Below, piece after piece: positions 1 to 10,565 of a stretch of 64,000 bases of DNA. The notes below the pieces were generated by a model, which had not been told where the DNA came from, did no database searches, and was given only the letters and a program-made list of their open reading frames with translations. The stretch spans positions 1,116,001-1,180,000 of the forward strand of contig NC_021149.1 of the NCBI RefSeq assembly GCF_000380335.1, given 5' to 3'. The translations under genes were made by a program, and so were the position numbers. Every line of letters begins with the position of its first letter. Position 1 is the first letter of the stretch. The DNA is from Azotobacter vinelandii CA (GTDB taxonomy: Bacteria > Pseudomonadota > Gammaproteobacteria > Pseudomonadales > Pseudomonadaceae).

Positions 1-2203
1 CCCGCACCAGGGTGCGCCGAGTGCCGCGCTGGCGCTCGACGCTAGCAGTCTCGTCCCAGAGCACCGGCTTGACCAGCTCCAGGTACCAGGCGCAGTACTG
101 GTCCCAGATGAACTCGTAGAGCGCCTGGGCAGCGAGGTCGAAGCGGAAGGCGTCGAGCTGGCGGGTCACCTCCTGCTCGGTGCGCTGCAGCGCCGAGACG
201 ATCCAGCGGTCCACCGGGGACAGCTCGACGGGTTCGTCGGCGGCGCCGCAATCCTTGCCCTCGGTGTTCTCGAAGACGAAGTTGGCGGCGTTCCACAGCT
301 TGTTGCAGAAGTTGCGGTAGCCCTCGACCCGGCCCATGTCGAACTTGATGTCGCGGCCGGTGGAGGCCAGCGAGCAGAAGGTGAAACGCAGCGCGTCGGT
401 GCCGTAGCTGGCGATGCCCTCGGGGAATTCGGCGCGGGTCTGCTTGGCGATCTTCTCGGCGAGCTTGGGCTGCATCATGCCGCTGGTGCGCTTGGTCACC
501 AGGCTTTCCAGGTCGATGCCGTCGACGATGTCCAGCGGGTCGAGCACGTTACCCTTGGACTTGGACATCTTGTGGCCTTGGCTGTCGCGTACCAGGCCAT
601 GGACGTAGACGGTCCTGAAGGGGATCTGCCCGGTCAGGTGCAGGGACAGCATGATCATCCGGGCGACCCAGAAGAAGATGATGTCGAAGCCGGTGACCAG
701 CACATCGGTGGGGTGGAAGGTCTTGAGGAACTCGGTCTGCTGCGGCCAGCCGAGGGTGGAGAAGGTCCACAGGCCGGAGCTGAACCAGGTGTCCAGCACG
801 TCTTCGTCCTGGCGCAGCGGCTCGTCGTTGCGGATCGCGTACTTGCTGCGCACTTCCGCCTCGTCGCGGCCGACGTAGGCGTTGCCGGCCTCGTCGTACC
901 AGGCCGGGATGCGGTGGCCCCACCAGAGCTGGCGGCTGATGCACCAGTCCTGGATGTCGCGCATCCAGGAGAAATACATGTTCTCGTACTGCCTGGGCAC
1001 GAACTGGATGGAACCGTCCTCGACGGCGGCGATGGCCTTCTCGGCCAGCGGTTTGGTGGAGACGTACCACTGGTCGGTCAGCCAGGGTTCGATGATGGTG
1101 CCGGAACGGTCGCCGCGCGGCACCTTCAGGGCATGGTCGTCGATCTTCTCGAGAAGGCCCATGCCCTCGAAGTCGGCGACGATGGCCTTGCGCGCGTCGA
1201 AGCGGTCCATGCCGGCGTAGCCGTCCGGCAGGCTGGGGGCGACGCGGGTGTTCGGCGTGCCGTCGATGTCGAACACCTGGGCCTGGGCCAGGATGCCGGC
1301 GTTCTTGTCGAAGATGTTGATCAGCGGCAGGTGGTGGCGCTTGCCGACCTCGTAGTCGTTGAAGTCGTGGGCCGGGGTGATCTTCACGCAGCCGGTGCCG
1401 AATTCGCGGTCGACGTACTCGTCGGCGACGATCGGGATCAGGCGGTTGACCAGCGGCAGCAGCACGTGGCGGCCGATCAGGTCCCGGTAGCGCTCGTCCT
1501 CCGGGTGTACGGCGACGGCGGCGTCGCCCAGCATGGTTTCCGGGCGGGTGGTTGCGACCACCAGGTAGTCCTTGCCTTCGGCGGTGCAGGCGTCGTCGGC
1601 CAGCGGGTAGCGCAGGTGCCAGAGGTGGCCCTTTTCGTCGTGGTTCTCCACTTCCAGGTCGGAGATCGCGGTGTGCAGCTTGGTGTCCCAGTTGACCAGG
1701 CGCTTGCCGCGGTAGATCAGGCCGTCCTCGTGGAGGCGGACGAAGGCTTCCTTGACCGCTTCGGAAAGGCCCTCGTCCATGGTGAAGCGTTCCCGCGACC
1801 AGTCCACCGAGCTGCCGAGGCGGCGAATCTGCCGGGTGATGGTGCCGCCGGACTGCTCCTTCCATTCCCAGACCTTGTCGAGAAACTTCTCGCGACCGAG
1901 CGCGTGGCGGTCGAGGCCCAGGGCCGCCAGTTGGCGCTCCACTACCATCTGGGTGGCGATGCCGGCGTGGTCGGTGCCCGGCTGCCACAGGGTATTGCGC
2001 CCCTGCATGCGGCGGAAGCGGATCAGCGCGTCCATGATCGCGTTGTTGAAGCCGTGGCCCATGTGCAGGCTGCCGGTGACGTTCGGCGGCGGAATCATGA
2101 TGGTGTAGGGTTCGCCGCTGCCCTGCGGGGCGAAGTAGTTCTTCGACTCCCACTCGGCGTACCAACGGGATTCGATTGCGTGCGGCTGGTAGGTCTTGTC
2201 CAT
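1..2203 (-). CDS. valS: Valyl-tRNA synthetase, 3' end outside window
   Basis: Class I aminoacyl-tRNA synthetase that charges tRNA-Val in the cytoplasm. The open frame runs from ATG at 2203 ([12 protein letters not shown]) through 734 codons to the left edge without a stop; about 200 C-terminal residues, including the tRNA-binding coiled coil, lie outside. The HIGH-type motif is HMGH at residues 47-50 and KMSKS is at 545-549, so both ATP-binding signatures are present. It is the last gene of the minus-strand series pepA, holC, acidic small protein, valS, which is the usual Pseudomonas order. A 144-bp leader with spaced repeats precedes it. Identity is certain; only the end is missing. Confidence 0.97.
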   Translation of the reverse strand, partial: MDKTYQPHAIESRWYAEWESKNYFAPQGSGEPYTIMIPPPNVTGSLHMGHGFNNAIMDALIRFRRMQGRNTLWQPGTDHAGIATQMVVERQLAALGLDRHALGREKFLDKVWEWKEQSGGTITRQIRRLGSSVDWSRERFTMDEGLSEAVKEAFVRLHEDGLIYRGKRLVNWDTKLHTAISDLEVENHDEKGHLWHLRYPLADDACTAEGKDYLVVATTRPETMLGDAAVAVHPEDERYRDLIGRHVLLPLVNRLIPIVADEYVDREFGTGCVKITPAHDFNDYEVGKRHHLPLINIFDKNAGILAQAQVFDIDGTPNTRVAPSLPDGYAGMDRFDARKAIVADFEGMGLLEKIDDHALKVPRGDRSGTIIEPWLTDQWYVSTKPLAEKAIAAVEDGSIQFVPRQYENMYFSWMRDIQDWCISRQLWWGHRIPAWYDEAGNAYVGRDEAEVRSKYAIRNDEPLRQDEDVLDTWFSSGLWTFSTLGWPQQTEFLKTFHPTDVLVTGFDIIFFWVARMIMLSLHLTGQIPFRTVYVHGLVRDSQGHKMSKSKGNVLDPLDIVDGIDLESLVTKRTSGMMQPKLAEKIAKQTRAEFPEGIASYGTDALRFTFCSLASTGRDIKFDMGRVEGYRNFCNKLWNAANFVFENTEGKDCGAADEPVELSPVDRWIVSALQRTEQEVTRQLDAFRFDLAAQALYEFIWDQYCAWYLELVKPVLWDETASVERQRGTRRTLVR

Positions 2204-2257
2204 GCGGAGGAAACCCTTGTAAGACGGCTGATCTGGGGAAGACCGGGGAGTATAAAT

Positions 2258-2313
2258 GTAAATACTTGTTCATGGTTTCATGTATTTACGGCGAGCGGGG
2301 TTTCTGTAAATAC
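2258..2313. repeat. Three 8-bp repeats at exact 24-bp spacing upstream of valS
   Basis: GTAAATAC occurs at 2258-2265 and 2306-2313, with its inverse GTATTTAC at 2282-2289. The starts are exactly 24 bp apart. In the valS leader transcript the middle copy can pair with either outer copy, giving two mutually exclusive 8-bp stems with 16-nt loops. They could also be operator sites on one helical face pattern. No U-tract follows, so a classical terminator is not evident. Function is unknown. Confidence 0.7.
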
Positions 2314-2347
2314 AGGAATACAGGCGGGTGGCCGCAAGGCCTGTGTG

Positions 2348-2698
2348 CTACGGCTTGCGGGCGACGAGCAGGAGGCCCAGGCGGGCTTCGAGGCGGCGTT
2401 TCAGCTCGGCTTCGATCTGCGGCACGAAGTCGTCGACGACCTCCTGCAGGATCGACTGGGCCTCGGCGCGCAGGTTCTGCTCCAGACGCGGCGGCGGAGC
2501 GGCCGGAAGCGGCTCGGCTTCCTCTTCCTCTTCCTCTTCTTCATCGCCGGGAACGATCTCCGAGAGCAGCGGGATGTCGTCGGCATCGAGGGCTTCGGTG
2601 AGCAGGGGCGGCAGCGAGTCTTCGTCCAGCAGGTCGCGGATCGATTGCAGATCGCTCAGCAGGTGGTTGGTGTCCGGTTTTGGCTTCAGGCTATCCAT
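2348..2698 (-). CDS. Conserved small acidic protein between holC and valS
   Basis: A 116-residue soluble protein of unknown function that sits between holC and valS in Pseudomonas genomes. It has no signal peptide or membrane segment. A run of eight glutamates near residues 53-60 is encoded by a tandem GAGGAA-type hexamer tract (about 2516-2543) and is followed by a Pro/Ala linker. The C-terminal half is predicted helical. The start ATG at 2698 lies 6 bp after the holC stop, so it is probably translated with holC. Conserved position suggests a real gene; no biochemical role is known to me. Confidence 0.85.
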   Translation of the reverse strand: MDSLKPKPDTNHLLSDLQSIRDLLDEDSLPPLLTEALDADDIPLLSEIVPGDEEEEEEEEAEPLPAAPPPRLEQNLRAEAQSILQEVVDDFVPQIEAELKRRLEARLGLLLVARKP

Positions 2699-2704
2699 GG
2701 CGTG

Positions 2705-3133
2705 TCAGATGCGTGACAGACGATGATCCTGTAAAGCATAGCCGCGCTCGCGGTAGAGGCGGTAGCTGGCGCGCGTGGCCTGACGTATGACCGGTTCGCT
2801 CACTACCAGTTCGGCGATCCGCTCGAAACGTGCGCAGAAGGACGGCACGCTCAGGGCCAGGTTGATCAGCAGGTCGCGATGGCTGCCGGGGTCGTCGCCC
2901 AGGCCCAGGGCGATCGGTGCATCGGCGTCCTCCTCGAACAGGCCGTGGGGGAGGAAGGCCTCGCTCTTGAAGCTCCATAGCCGGGCGTCCAGCGTTTCGC
3001 GCTGGGGCGCGTCCTGACAGTGCAGGTAGATGCGGCGCCCCAGGCGCCAGGCCTTTTCCGTCAGCTTGCAGGCGAAATCCAGGCGTGCCGCCGGGTCCGC
3101 GGAGGGCAGGATATAGAAGTCGACCTGGGGCAT
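2705..3133 (-). CDS. holC: DNA polymerase III subunit chi
   Basis: The chi subunit of the DNA polymerase III clamp-loader complex; it bridges the loader, through psi, to single-stranded DNA-binding protein at the fork. The 142-residue length and N-terminus MPQVDFYIL are typical of HolC, as is the central stretch ending in FERIAELV. It lies between pepA (46 bp upstream) and the acidic small-protein gene, as in other Pseudomonas. No disruption is visible. Confidence 0.95.
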   Translation of the reverse strand: MPQVDFYILPSADPAARLDFACKLTEKAWRLGRRIYLHCQDAPQRETLDARLWSFKSEAFLPHGLFEEDADAPIALGLGDDPGSHRDLLINLALSVPSFCARFERIAELVVSEPVIRQATRASYRLYRERGYALQDHRLSRI

Positions 3134-3179
3134 GGAGTCCTCGGCGGCGCGGGAGCGGGGCGGCCGCTCCCGCCGTGGC

Positions 3180-4799
<1,620 letters not shown>

Positions 4800-4940
4800 T
4801 CAGGGACACTGCACAGCCTTGCCTGGTCCTGCCCCGTCCGGCCGCGCGGCTTCTTCGACGGCCCGTGGGGCGGTGGGTCGGCAACGAGGCGGCTAGTTTG
4901 AGCACAGCCGCCTGAGCCTGACAACCCTGGAGTGTCCGGT

Positions 4941-6062
4941 TTGATCATTCCTCGCTATCTCTCCCGTGAGCTGCTGATGACGCTGGGCGCGGTCAGTGCC
5001 GTGCTGCTGGCGATCATCATGAGCGGCCGCTTCATCAAATATCTGGCGCAGGCCGCCCAAGGCCTGCTCGATCCCGGCGTACTGCTGCAGATCATGCTCT
5101 ACCGGGTGCCCAGCTTCCTCGAGCTGATCCTGCCGCTGGGGCTGTTTCTCGGCATTCTGCTGGCCTACGGCCGGTTGTATCTCGACAGCGAGATGACCGT
5201 GCTGGCGGCGACCGGCATGAGTCCGCAGCGCCTGGCCGTCTATACCCTGGTACCGGCCATTCCGGTCGCCGCGCTGGTCGCCTGGATGAGCCTGGGGCTG
5301 GCGCCCCAGGGGATACGCCTGGTCGAGCAACTGCTCAACGAGCAGAAGGCCCTGACCGAGTTCGATACCCTGGTGCCGGGCCGCTTCCAGACCATGAAGG
5401 ACGGTTCCCGGGTGACCTATGTCGAGGACCTGACGGATGATCGCACTGAGCTTTCCCGCGTGTTCATCAGCGAGAAGCAGATGTCCCGCGACGGTGGGAA
5501 GGAGCGTGGCATCGCCGTGCTGGTGGCGGAAGGTGGGCGTCAGGAAGTACAGGCGGACGGCAGTCGTTACCTGATCCTGCAGAACGGCTACCGCTACGAT
5601 GGCAACCCCGGCGAAGCCGACTATCGGGTGATCCGCTACGACACCTATGGCGTGCTGCTGGCCAGGCCGGCGGTGAGCAGCGAGATCAACGAGCGCGAGG
5701 CGATTCCCACCAGTGAGTTGATCGGCAGCGACCAGCCGCGTCATCAGGCCGAGCTGCAATGGCGCCTTTCCCTGCCCCTGCTGGTGTTCGTGGTCGCCGT
5801 GCTGGCGGTGCCGCTGGCCAGGGCCAATCCCCGCCAGGGCCGCTTTCTCAAGCTGCTTCCGGCGATTCTTCTCTACATGGCCTATCTGGCCACGCTGATC
5901 GCCGTGCGCGGCGAACTGGACAAGGGCAAGATCCCGATGCTGATAGGCCTCTGGTGGGTCCATGGAGTTTTCCTGCTGATCGGTCTGGGGCTGCTGTTCT
6001 GGGAACCCCTGCGCCTGCAATTGGCGCGTCGGCGTGCCGAGCGGAGTCTGAATCATGGGTAA
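4941..6062 (+). CDS. lptF: LPS export permease LptF
   Basis: Inner-membrane subunit of the LptB2FG transporter that extracts lipopolysaccharide and passes it to LptC/LptA. It has the YjgP/YjgQ architecture: two or three N-terminal membrane helices, a periplasmic beta-jellyroll in the middle (about residues 130-260), then three C-terminal helices. The start is taken as TTG 4941 (MIIPRYLSREL) because a GGAG sequence at 4929-4932 sits 8 bp upstream and homologues begin there. GTG 4932 is the alternative but would overlap that ribosome-binding site. The stop overlaps the lptG start by 8 bp. Confidence 0.95.
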   Translation: MIIPRYLSRELLMTLGAVSAVLLAIIMSGRFIKYLAQAAQGLLDPGVLLQIMLYRVPSFLELILPLGLFLGILLAYGRLYLDSEMTVLAATGMSPQRLAVYTLVPAIPVAALVAWMSLGLAPQGIRLVEQLLNEQKALTEFDTLVPGRFQTMKDGSRVTYVEDLTDDRTELSRVFISEKQMSRDGGKERGIAVLVAEGGRQEVQADGSRYLILQNGYRYDGNPGEADYRVIRYDTYGVLLARPAVSSEINEREAIPTSELIGSDQPRHQAELQWRLSLPLLVFVVAVLAVPLARANPRQGRFLKLLPAILLYMAYLATLIAVRGELDKGKIPMLIGLWWVHGVFLLIGLGLLFWEPLRLQLARRRAERSLNHG

Positions 6063-7116
6063 GCTGGACAGATACATCGGCGCCAGCGTGTCTCTCTCCA
6101 TCCTGGCGGTGCTCGGGGTGCTCGTCGGCCTGGCCCTGCTGTTCTCCTTCGTCGACGAACTGGGCGATGTCCAGGGCGATTACGATCTGGCCGCCGCGGC
6201 CTGGTACGTTTTCCTGACCGTGCCGCAGCGAACCTATGAAATGCTGCCGATGGGGGCGCTGATCGGTTGCCTGATCGGCCTCGGCAGCCTGGCCAGCAGC
6301 AGCGAACTGACGGTCATACGGGCTTCCGGGATATCCCTCGGCCGTATCGTCTGGGCGGTGATGAAGCCCATGTTGGTGCTGATGGTGCTCGGCGGTCTGC
6401 TCGGCGAATACCTGGCGCCCTGGGCGGAGAACAAGGCCGAGGCGCACCGTTCCCTGGCACAGGGCGGCGGCGAGGCGCAGACCGCCAAGCATGGTCTCTG
6501 GCATCGCCAGGGCAACGAATTCGTGCATATCAACGCGGTGCAGCCGGGTGGCGTGCTGTACGGGGTGACGCGCTACCGCTTCGACGATCAGCGCCACATG
6601 CTGTGGTCCAGCTTCGCCCGGAAGGCAGAGTTCCGGGGTGGGAACTGGCAACTGGAGGACGTGACGACCACCCGTTTCCTCGAACGCAGTACCGAGGTCG
6701 CCAAGGCCGCGACGGAACAGTGGGATATCCTGCTGAGTCCGCAACTGCTGGGAACGGTGGTCATGGACCCGGAGGCTTTGTCGGTCACCGGGCTCTGGCA
6801 CTACATCCATTACCTGGCCGAGCAGGAGCTGAACAACGCGCGCTACTGGCTGGCCTTCTGGGGCAAGGTGCTGCAGCCTCTGGTGACCGCGGCGCTGGTG
6901 CTGATGGCGATTTCTTTCATCTTCGGCCCGCTGCGTTCGGTCACCCTCGGACAGCGGCTTTTCACGGGGGTGCTGGCCGGCTTCGTCTTCCGCATGTTCC
7001 AGGACCTGCTCGGCCCTTCGAGCCAGGTGTTCGGCTTCTCGCCCCTGCTGGCAGTGCTCCTGCCTGCCGGGCTTTGCGCCCTGCTGGGGGTGTATCTGCT
7101 GCGACGTGCAGGGTAG
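6055..7116 (+). CDS. lptG: LPS export permease LptG
   Basis: Partner of LptF in the inner-membrane LPS extractor. It has 353 residues with N-terminal helices (about 15-35, 60-80, 100-120), a periplasmic beta domain and a C-terminal hydrophobic block ending LLGVYLLRRAG. The start codon lies inside the end of lptF, so translation is likely coupled. It is followed by a strong stem-loop and by a convergent RDD gene. Confidence 0.95.
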   Translation: MGKLDRYIGASVSLSILAVLGVLVGLALLFSFVDELGDVQGDYDLAAAAWYVFLTVPQRTYEMLPMGALIGCLIGLGSLASSSELTVIRASGISLGRIVWAVMKPMLVLMVLGGLLGEYLAPWAENKAEAHRSLAQGGGEAQTAKHGLWHRQGNEFVHINAVQPGGVLYGVTRYRFDDQRHMLWSSFARKAEFRGGNWQLEDVTTTRFLERSTEVAKAATEQWDILLSPQLLGTVVMDPEALSVTGLWHYIHYLAEQELNNARYWLAFWGKVLQPLVTAALVLMAISFIFGPLRSVTLGQRLFTGVLAGFVFRMFQDLLGPSSQVFGFSPLLAVLLPAGLCALLGVYLLRRAG

Positions 7117-7153
7117 GGGCTTCCCCCACCGTCATGGTGGGCGGAGGAAGGCC
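7114..7153. terminator. Stem-loop between convergent lptG and RDD gene
   Basis: A GC-rich inverted repeat centred at 7131-7135: the core CCCACC-GTCAT-GGTGGG is extended on both sides by CTTCC/GGAAG-type pairing. It sits in the 46 bp between two convergent genes and could protect or terminate both transcripts. There is no T-run on either side, so intrinsic termination is only possible. Confidence 0.45.
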
Positions 7154-7162
7154 GGGCGAGCG

Positions 7163-7657
7163 CTACTTCTTGTGGATGTTCTTCGGCAGCCGGACCACCT
7201 GGCTGCTGGAGTACATGTCCTGCCAGGTGCGTCCCCTCTTGTCCCAGAGCATCCAGAAATGGCCCAGGCCGAAGCACAGCCAGGAGGCGATGGCGACCAG
7301 AAAACGCAGCAGCGCCTGCCAGAGGTCGATTGCGGTGCCGTCGCTGTTCTGGACGCGCAGGCCCCAGACCTGCATGCCGAGGGTCTGGCCCTTGTGTGTC
7401 CAGAATTTCGCGAAAAAGCCGAACAGGCAGAAGAACAGCAGGGTGGAGAGCAACGGGTCGCCATCCAGTGCGCCGGCATCGGACAGTTGTCTGAGGCGCT
7501 CGCTACCGAGGATGGCCATCTGGACCAGCTTGTAGATGAAGGTGACGACGATCAGCAGGGCTACGCAGAGCAGGAAGTCATAGAACATCGCCGCTAGGCG
7601 ACGGGGCAGCCCTGCGGCAGGAAAATCACCTCGGGGGATCAGGGCGGGCTTGGGCAT
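7163..7657 (-). CDS. RDD family membrane protein
   Basis: Small integral membrane protein of the RDD family. Using ATG 7657 (MPKPALIPRG) gives 164 residues. Hydrophobic segments lie near residues 24-45, 72-90 and 112-130. The family's Arg (GLPRRLAAMFYD) and Asp residues are visible, with the conserved GQTLGMQVWGLRV motif in the middle. Function is unclear for the family; some members act in ion or proton exchange. It is convergent with lptG, its usual neighbour in Pseudomonas. An in-frame upstream start at 7729 would overlap the csp terminator and is unlikely. Confidence 0.88.
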   Translation of the reverse strand: MPKPALIPRGDFPAAGLPRRLAAMFYDFLLCVALLIVVTFIYKLVQMAILGSERLRQLSDAGALDGDPLLSTLLFFCLFGFFAKFWTHKGQTLGMQVWGLRVQNSDGTAIDLWQALLRFLVAIASWLCFGLGHFWMLWDKRGRTWQDMYSSSQVVRLPKNIHKK

Positions 7658-7707
7658 GGCGGACTCGCGGTCAGGCAAAGGCCGGCATTCTAAGGGATCC
7701 GGGCATG

Positions 7708-7741
7708 AAAAAGCCCTCGATGCCGTCATCGAGGGCTTTTT
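7708..7741 (-). terminator. Rho-independent terminator after the cold-shock gene
   Basis: A perfect 12-bp stem AAGCCCTCGATG / CATCGAGGGCTT with a CCGT loop, flanked by A-runs on one side and T-runs on the other. It begins 14 bp after the cold-shock gene stop, so it should terminate that transcript; because it is symmetric it may also work on the plus strand. Confidence 0.9.
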
Positions 7742-7754
7742 GTCGAGCCGGCGA

Positions 7755-7967
7755 TCAGCCCAGGATCTGAACCTTGTCGGCCTGCATGCCCTTCTGGCCC
7801 TGCACTGCTTCGAAGCTGACTTTCTGGCCTTCCTTCAGGCTCTTGAAGCCAGTACCTTCGATCGCACGGAAGTGAACGAACAGATCCGGACCGCTCTCGG
7901 GAGTGATGAAACCAAAGCCTTTCTCGTCGTTGAACCACTTGACGGTGCCGGTTTGACGATTCGACAT
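7755..7967 (-). CDS. CspA-family cold-shock protein
   Basis: A 70-residue single-stranded nucleic-acid-binding protein with the OB-fold cold-shock domain. RNP1 (KGFGFI) and RNP2 (LFVHF) are intact, as is the N-terminal TGTVKWFN. It probably acts as an RNA chaperone. It is monocistronic, with a strong terminator directly downstream and a leader of about 150 nt upstream. Whether it is cold-inducible or constitutive cannot be told from the protein, so no numbered symbol is given. Confidence 0.95.
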   Translation of the reverse strand: MSNRQTGTVKWFNDEKGFGFITPESGPDLFVHFRAIEGTGFKSLKEGQKVSFEAVQGQKGMQADKVQILG

Positions 7968-8130
7968 GTCTTATTTCCTTGAAACTGGAGTTGATGGCAG
8001 TCTCTGTGACAACAGAGAGCTAGAACTGGTTGCAGAGAGTAAGAGAAGTCGAGCGGGATGTAGCGGACCTGTAGGACCTACTGCCACCAAGTCAAGATTC
8101 AACAGCGACCCACGCAAACACAGTTTAGAT

Positions 8131-8160
8131 ACTGTACGCCAAGTCCGCGGAAAAAGCCAA
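8131..8160 (-). promoter_or_regulatory. Candidate promoter of the cold-shock gene
   Basis: On the minus strand TTGGCT (8160-8155) and TACAGT (8136-8131) are separated by 18 bp. The -10 hexamer overlaps an inverted repeat ACAGT-N6-ACTGT (8120-8135). The resulting transcript would carry a roughly 155-nt leader, typical of csp genes. This is a sequence match by eye only. Confidence 0.45.
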
Positions 8161-8180
8161 GCCCTGTAGCGGAAGGTTTT

Positions 8181-9073
8181 CATGGCCGGTTCGTTGCCTG
8201 AAACTTGTGGCTATTTTTGATGAAAAATCATGTTTTTATGAGAAATATCCATTTCCGTATGGGGATGTTGCGGCTTTTGCGCCGGGCGCGAAGCAGGAGC
8301 TGCCGACAGGCGAGCAGGTGTCCAGCCGGCGCTTCGCCGAGCCTTGGACGGGCGTTGCCGTCTCGTTTTGTTTCCATTGATTGCAGGGTGATTGCAATGC
8401 GGCGCACTGTTCGCGGGATCGGGGCGGCGAAGGTTTTCACGGCTCTTGAGCGAGGCGGGGACAGGTGGGGTTTTCCCCTTGTTCCGCATTATGTGGGGGC
8501 AGGAAATTCGACTGGTCGCAGCATGATAATGTTTGAAGACAACAGGCATGGATCTTGTTTTCTTTGGCTTTTCAAAGGGATTTCATTCTTCGAATAATCT
8601 TCGATTCTATATATTCATATTGAAATAACCCTATCCGATAAGCCTCGGCTTGACCCTGATAGCCATGGGATCTTTGCTTGTATCGACGGCGGATGAAAAT
8701 TACAGGCATTGTTCGGAAGTTGGATATGGCAGGGCTTCCGACGAACGATAGGTCGGGTGGCGCCAGGCAAGAAGGGGATTGCGGGCACATTCATGTGCCT
8801 TCCCGTGGCAGTGGGCTTTCATTCGATCATTGCTGTTACTGCAGGGACGCATGTCCGTGACCGTTTCGCTTTCGTCGGGCGTGGCTACCGGATGTGGATG
8901 TGCTGGCGATGCGGAGAAGGGTTCTGCCGCGACCTCTCGCCGGTCGGGAGGACAGCGGGCCGGCTCCTCGGACCGGTTTCGCTTTTTACTTATTGACTGC
9001 CTGAGGAGCGGCGCCGGTTGTTGCCGTGCGTCGTGTGTTTCTTGAGTTCTTCTCCTGTGGGAGGGGTATTCCT
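8181..9073. other. About 0.9 kb without a recognisable gene
   Basis: Upstream of the cold-shock promoter and before the DUF2790 gene I see no convincing coding sequence. Several short frames exist but lack family resemblance or good ribosome-binding sites. Parts (about 8200-8260 and 8520-8740) are markedly AT-rich compared with the neighbours, which suggests acquired or non-coding regulatory DNA. Confidence 0.5.
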
Positions 9074-9406
9074 ATGACAGTCTCTGGCATGAAATCCGTG
9101 AAAGTAATTTGCGCTGCAGTCCTGCTTTTGTCGGCCTCTCTGTCCATGGCCGAGAATGGGGGCCGTCCTGCCGTAGAATCTACGGAGCTGGAAGAGATGA
9201 TCATCTATTCCGAAGAACCCGAAGTGACGGATTATGAATATGGCATGCGCCTGGATATTGCCGAAGTAGTCGCCATGGAGTATTTCCCGCCCGAACCGGA
9301 TTTTTGCGGGGTCATTCCTGCACAGATGACCTATGAGGACTCCACTGGAAATCTCAATACCATTCGTTATCTGTATCCGGAAACTGCGGGGTGCCATGAT
9401 AACTAG
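9074..9406 (+). CDS. DUF2790 domain secreted protein
   Basis: A small exported protein of a Pseudomonas-specific family of unknown function. From ATG 9074, with an AGGGG site 7 bp upstream, it has 110 residues; ATG 9089 would also work. Residues 6-27 form a signal peptide (KVICAAVLLLSASLSMA). The C-terminal half matches the DUF2790 pattern: YEYGMRLDIAEVV, a Cys, AQMTYEDSTGN, then a second Cys near the end, probably a disulphide pair. The middle (TELEEMIIYSEEPEV) is acidic. It stands alone in a gene-poor stretch. Confidence 0.8.
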   Translation: MTVSGMKSVKVICAAVLLLSASLSMAENGGRPAVESTELEEMIIYSEEPEVTDYEYGMRLDIAEVVAMEYFPPEPDFCGVIPAQMTYEDSTGNLNTIRYLYPETAGCHDN

Positions 9407-9715
9407 TGTGCTTCCCGCAAGAAATTTATCTAATGCGATGTAGCTCCGAGAGGCGTCCTTTCGTCAGCATCAGCCGGAGACTTCATGGCCCGCTCCGGGC
9501 ATTGGCATCGTGCCCTTGCAAGACGAGCGTGGGCAACGGCGATCGATGCTTCGCTGGACCTCCCGGTAGCCTTGTCCGGCTTCGGCATGGTCATCCCGCG
9601 CAGGAGAAGGGGATGTTATGCAAAGATGATTCGGGTCGATGGCACTTTGAGCCTGTCGTGCGGTCACAACTGGCATGTGGTTCCGCGTGAGTTGTTATGC
9701 CGGGAAGGGCAGCCG
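9407..9715. other. 309-bp gap with no gene recognised
   Basis: Between the DUF2790 gene and the small membrane protein gene. An open frame from 9485 continues in frame into the next gene, but its N-terminal part is Arg-rich and looks like translated non-coding DNA, so I start the next gene at 9716. Confidence 0.4.
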
Positions 9716-9991
9716 ATGACCATCGATCCGATTCTTTCTCTTGTGCTTGCATGCTGTGGCTTGTTCATGGCCGGGCTGTTTCTGGGGCGCTGGATGCAGC
9801 CCACACCGAAACCGGGGGCAGATCCCGAGGAGCCGGTGGACGACGCCGGACTGTTCTGCGGCTGGGATGGCCTCTCGGTCGACGAGCGACGGCAAAGACT
9901 GGCACTGTACCAGCGGCGTGTGCGGGCGCGGATTGCCGAGCAGGAGCGGGCCTGGCTGCAGGCGCGGCTGCGGGAGTATGCGAAGGGCTAA
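9716..9991 (+). CDS. Hypothetical single-helix membrane protein
   Basis: A 91-residue protein that I do not recognise. ATG 9716 has GGAAGGG about 7 bp upstream. Residues 5-22 (ILSLVLACCGLFMAGLFL) form one membrane helix. Then comes a Pro-rich acidic stretch, a motif GLFCGWDGLSVDERRQRLALYQRR, and an Arg-rich amphipathic helix to the end. The arrangement suggests a membrane-anchored protein with a cytoplasmic coiled helix. A terminator follows 23 bp later, supporting a real transcription unit. Confidence 0.6.
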   Translation: MTIDPILSLVLACCGLFMAGLFLGRWMQPTPKPGADPEEPVDDAGLFCGWDGLSVDERRQRLALYQRRVRARIAEQERAWLQARLREYAKG

Positions 9992-10013
9992 AAGGCGTCG
10001 CGGACGAGACAAC

Positions 10014-10038
10014 AAAAACCGGCTTTTAGCCGGTTTTT
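10014..10038 (+). terminator. Rho-independent terminator
   Basis: A perfect 10-bp stem AAAACCGGCT-TTT-AGCCGGTTTT with T-rich 3' side, 23 bp after the small membrane protein gene. It is symmetric and may work in both directions. Confidence 0.9.
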
Positions 10039-10565
10039 CAGTTTCAGGGCCCGCCTGGCGCTGAATGTATTCCGTGGTGCCCGAACAGGTACAACCCTTG
10101 GCCGATGCGTCGATTCGCGAGGGGCTGCTGCAAGGCCGATAGTGTCTTGCTTTGCGCCTTTGTCGGGCCCTGAAAGCCGCGTGATTATCGAATTTCTACC
10201 CCCAATACGTCCTCAAGTCGAAAGGTACCCCTTGTTCGGCTGCTTTTCGACCTGTCGGGCAAGCAACGAGACAGTAACTCGGGTGGGGCTCGAAACAGGG
10301 CGTATCGGAGCGCTCGGCAAGCAGCCAGTGCACCAGAAAACGCCGGAACCACTCGACGCACGATCTTTCCAGTCCGCTTTCAATCCGCTCATGGCTTCAT
10401 GCGATTGCTCCGAAGGCTCTGCGCGCAGCGCATTGCGATAGCCGTCGTCGGTCTCTACACTCGCGGCTCCGCTCGGGGCCAGGCCTCGCCGCCACCGTCG
10501 GCCGCGGCCGGCTGGCATTCGGTCGGACCCGTTCTCTTCCAGCCAGACCTCGAATCCCGGTTTCC
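10039..10565. other. 527-bp gap upstream of murJ
   Basis: No gene is recognised. In related Pseudomonas genomes rpsT (ribosomal protein S20) lies divergent to murJ here; neither strand encodes it in this gap. The murJ promoter presumably lies near the right end but I cannot point to it. Confidence 0.5.

Noticed and set aside
2305-2316. LexA box at CTGTAAATACAG
   Set aside because: The spacing between CTGT and ACAG is 4 bp, not the 8 bp of a LexA site.
549-2716. Very long open frames antisense to and out of frame with valS
   Set aside because: They have shadow composition (Arg/Pro/Gly/His-rich or Val/Ala/Gln-rich) caused by GC-rich codon bias; valS itself explains the region. The same applies to long shadow frames over pepA, ileS, clpB, ndh, fruB and fruA.
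8205-8597. Plus-strand frame of about 130 codons in the csp upstream region
   Set aside because: No ribosome-binding site, erratic composition and no recognisable domain.
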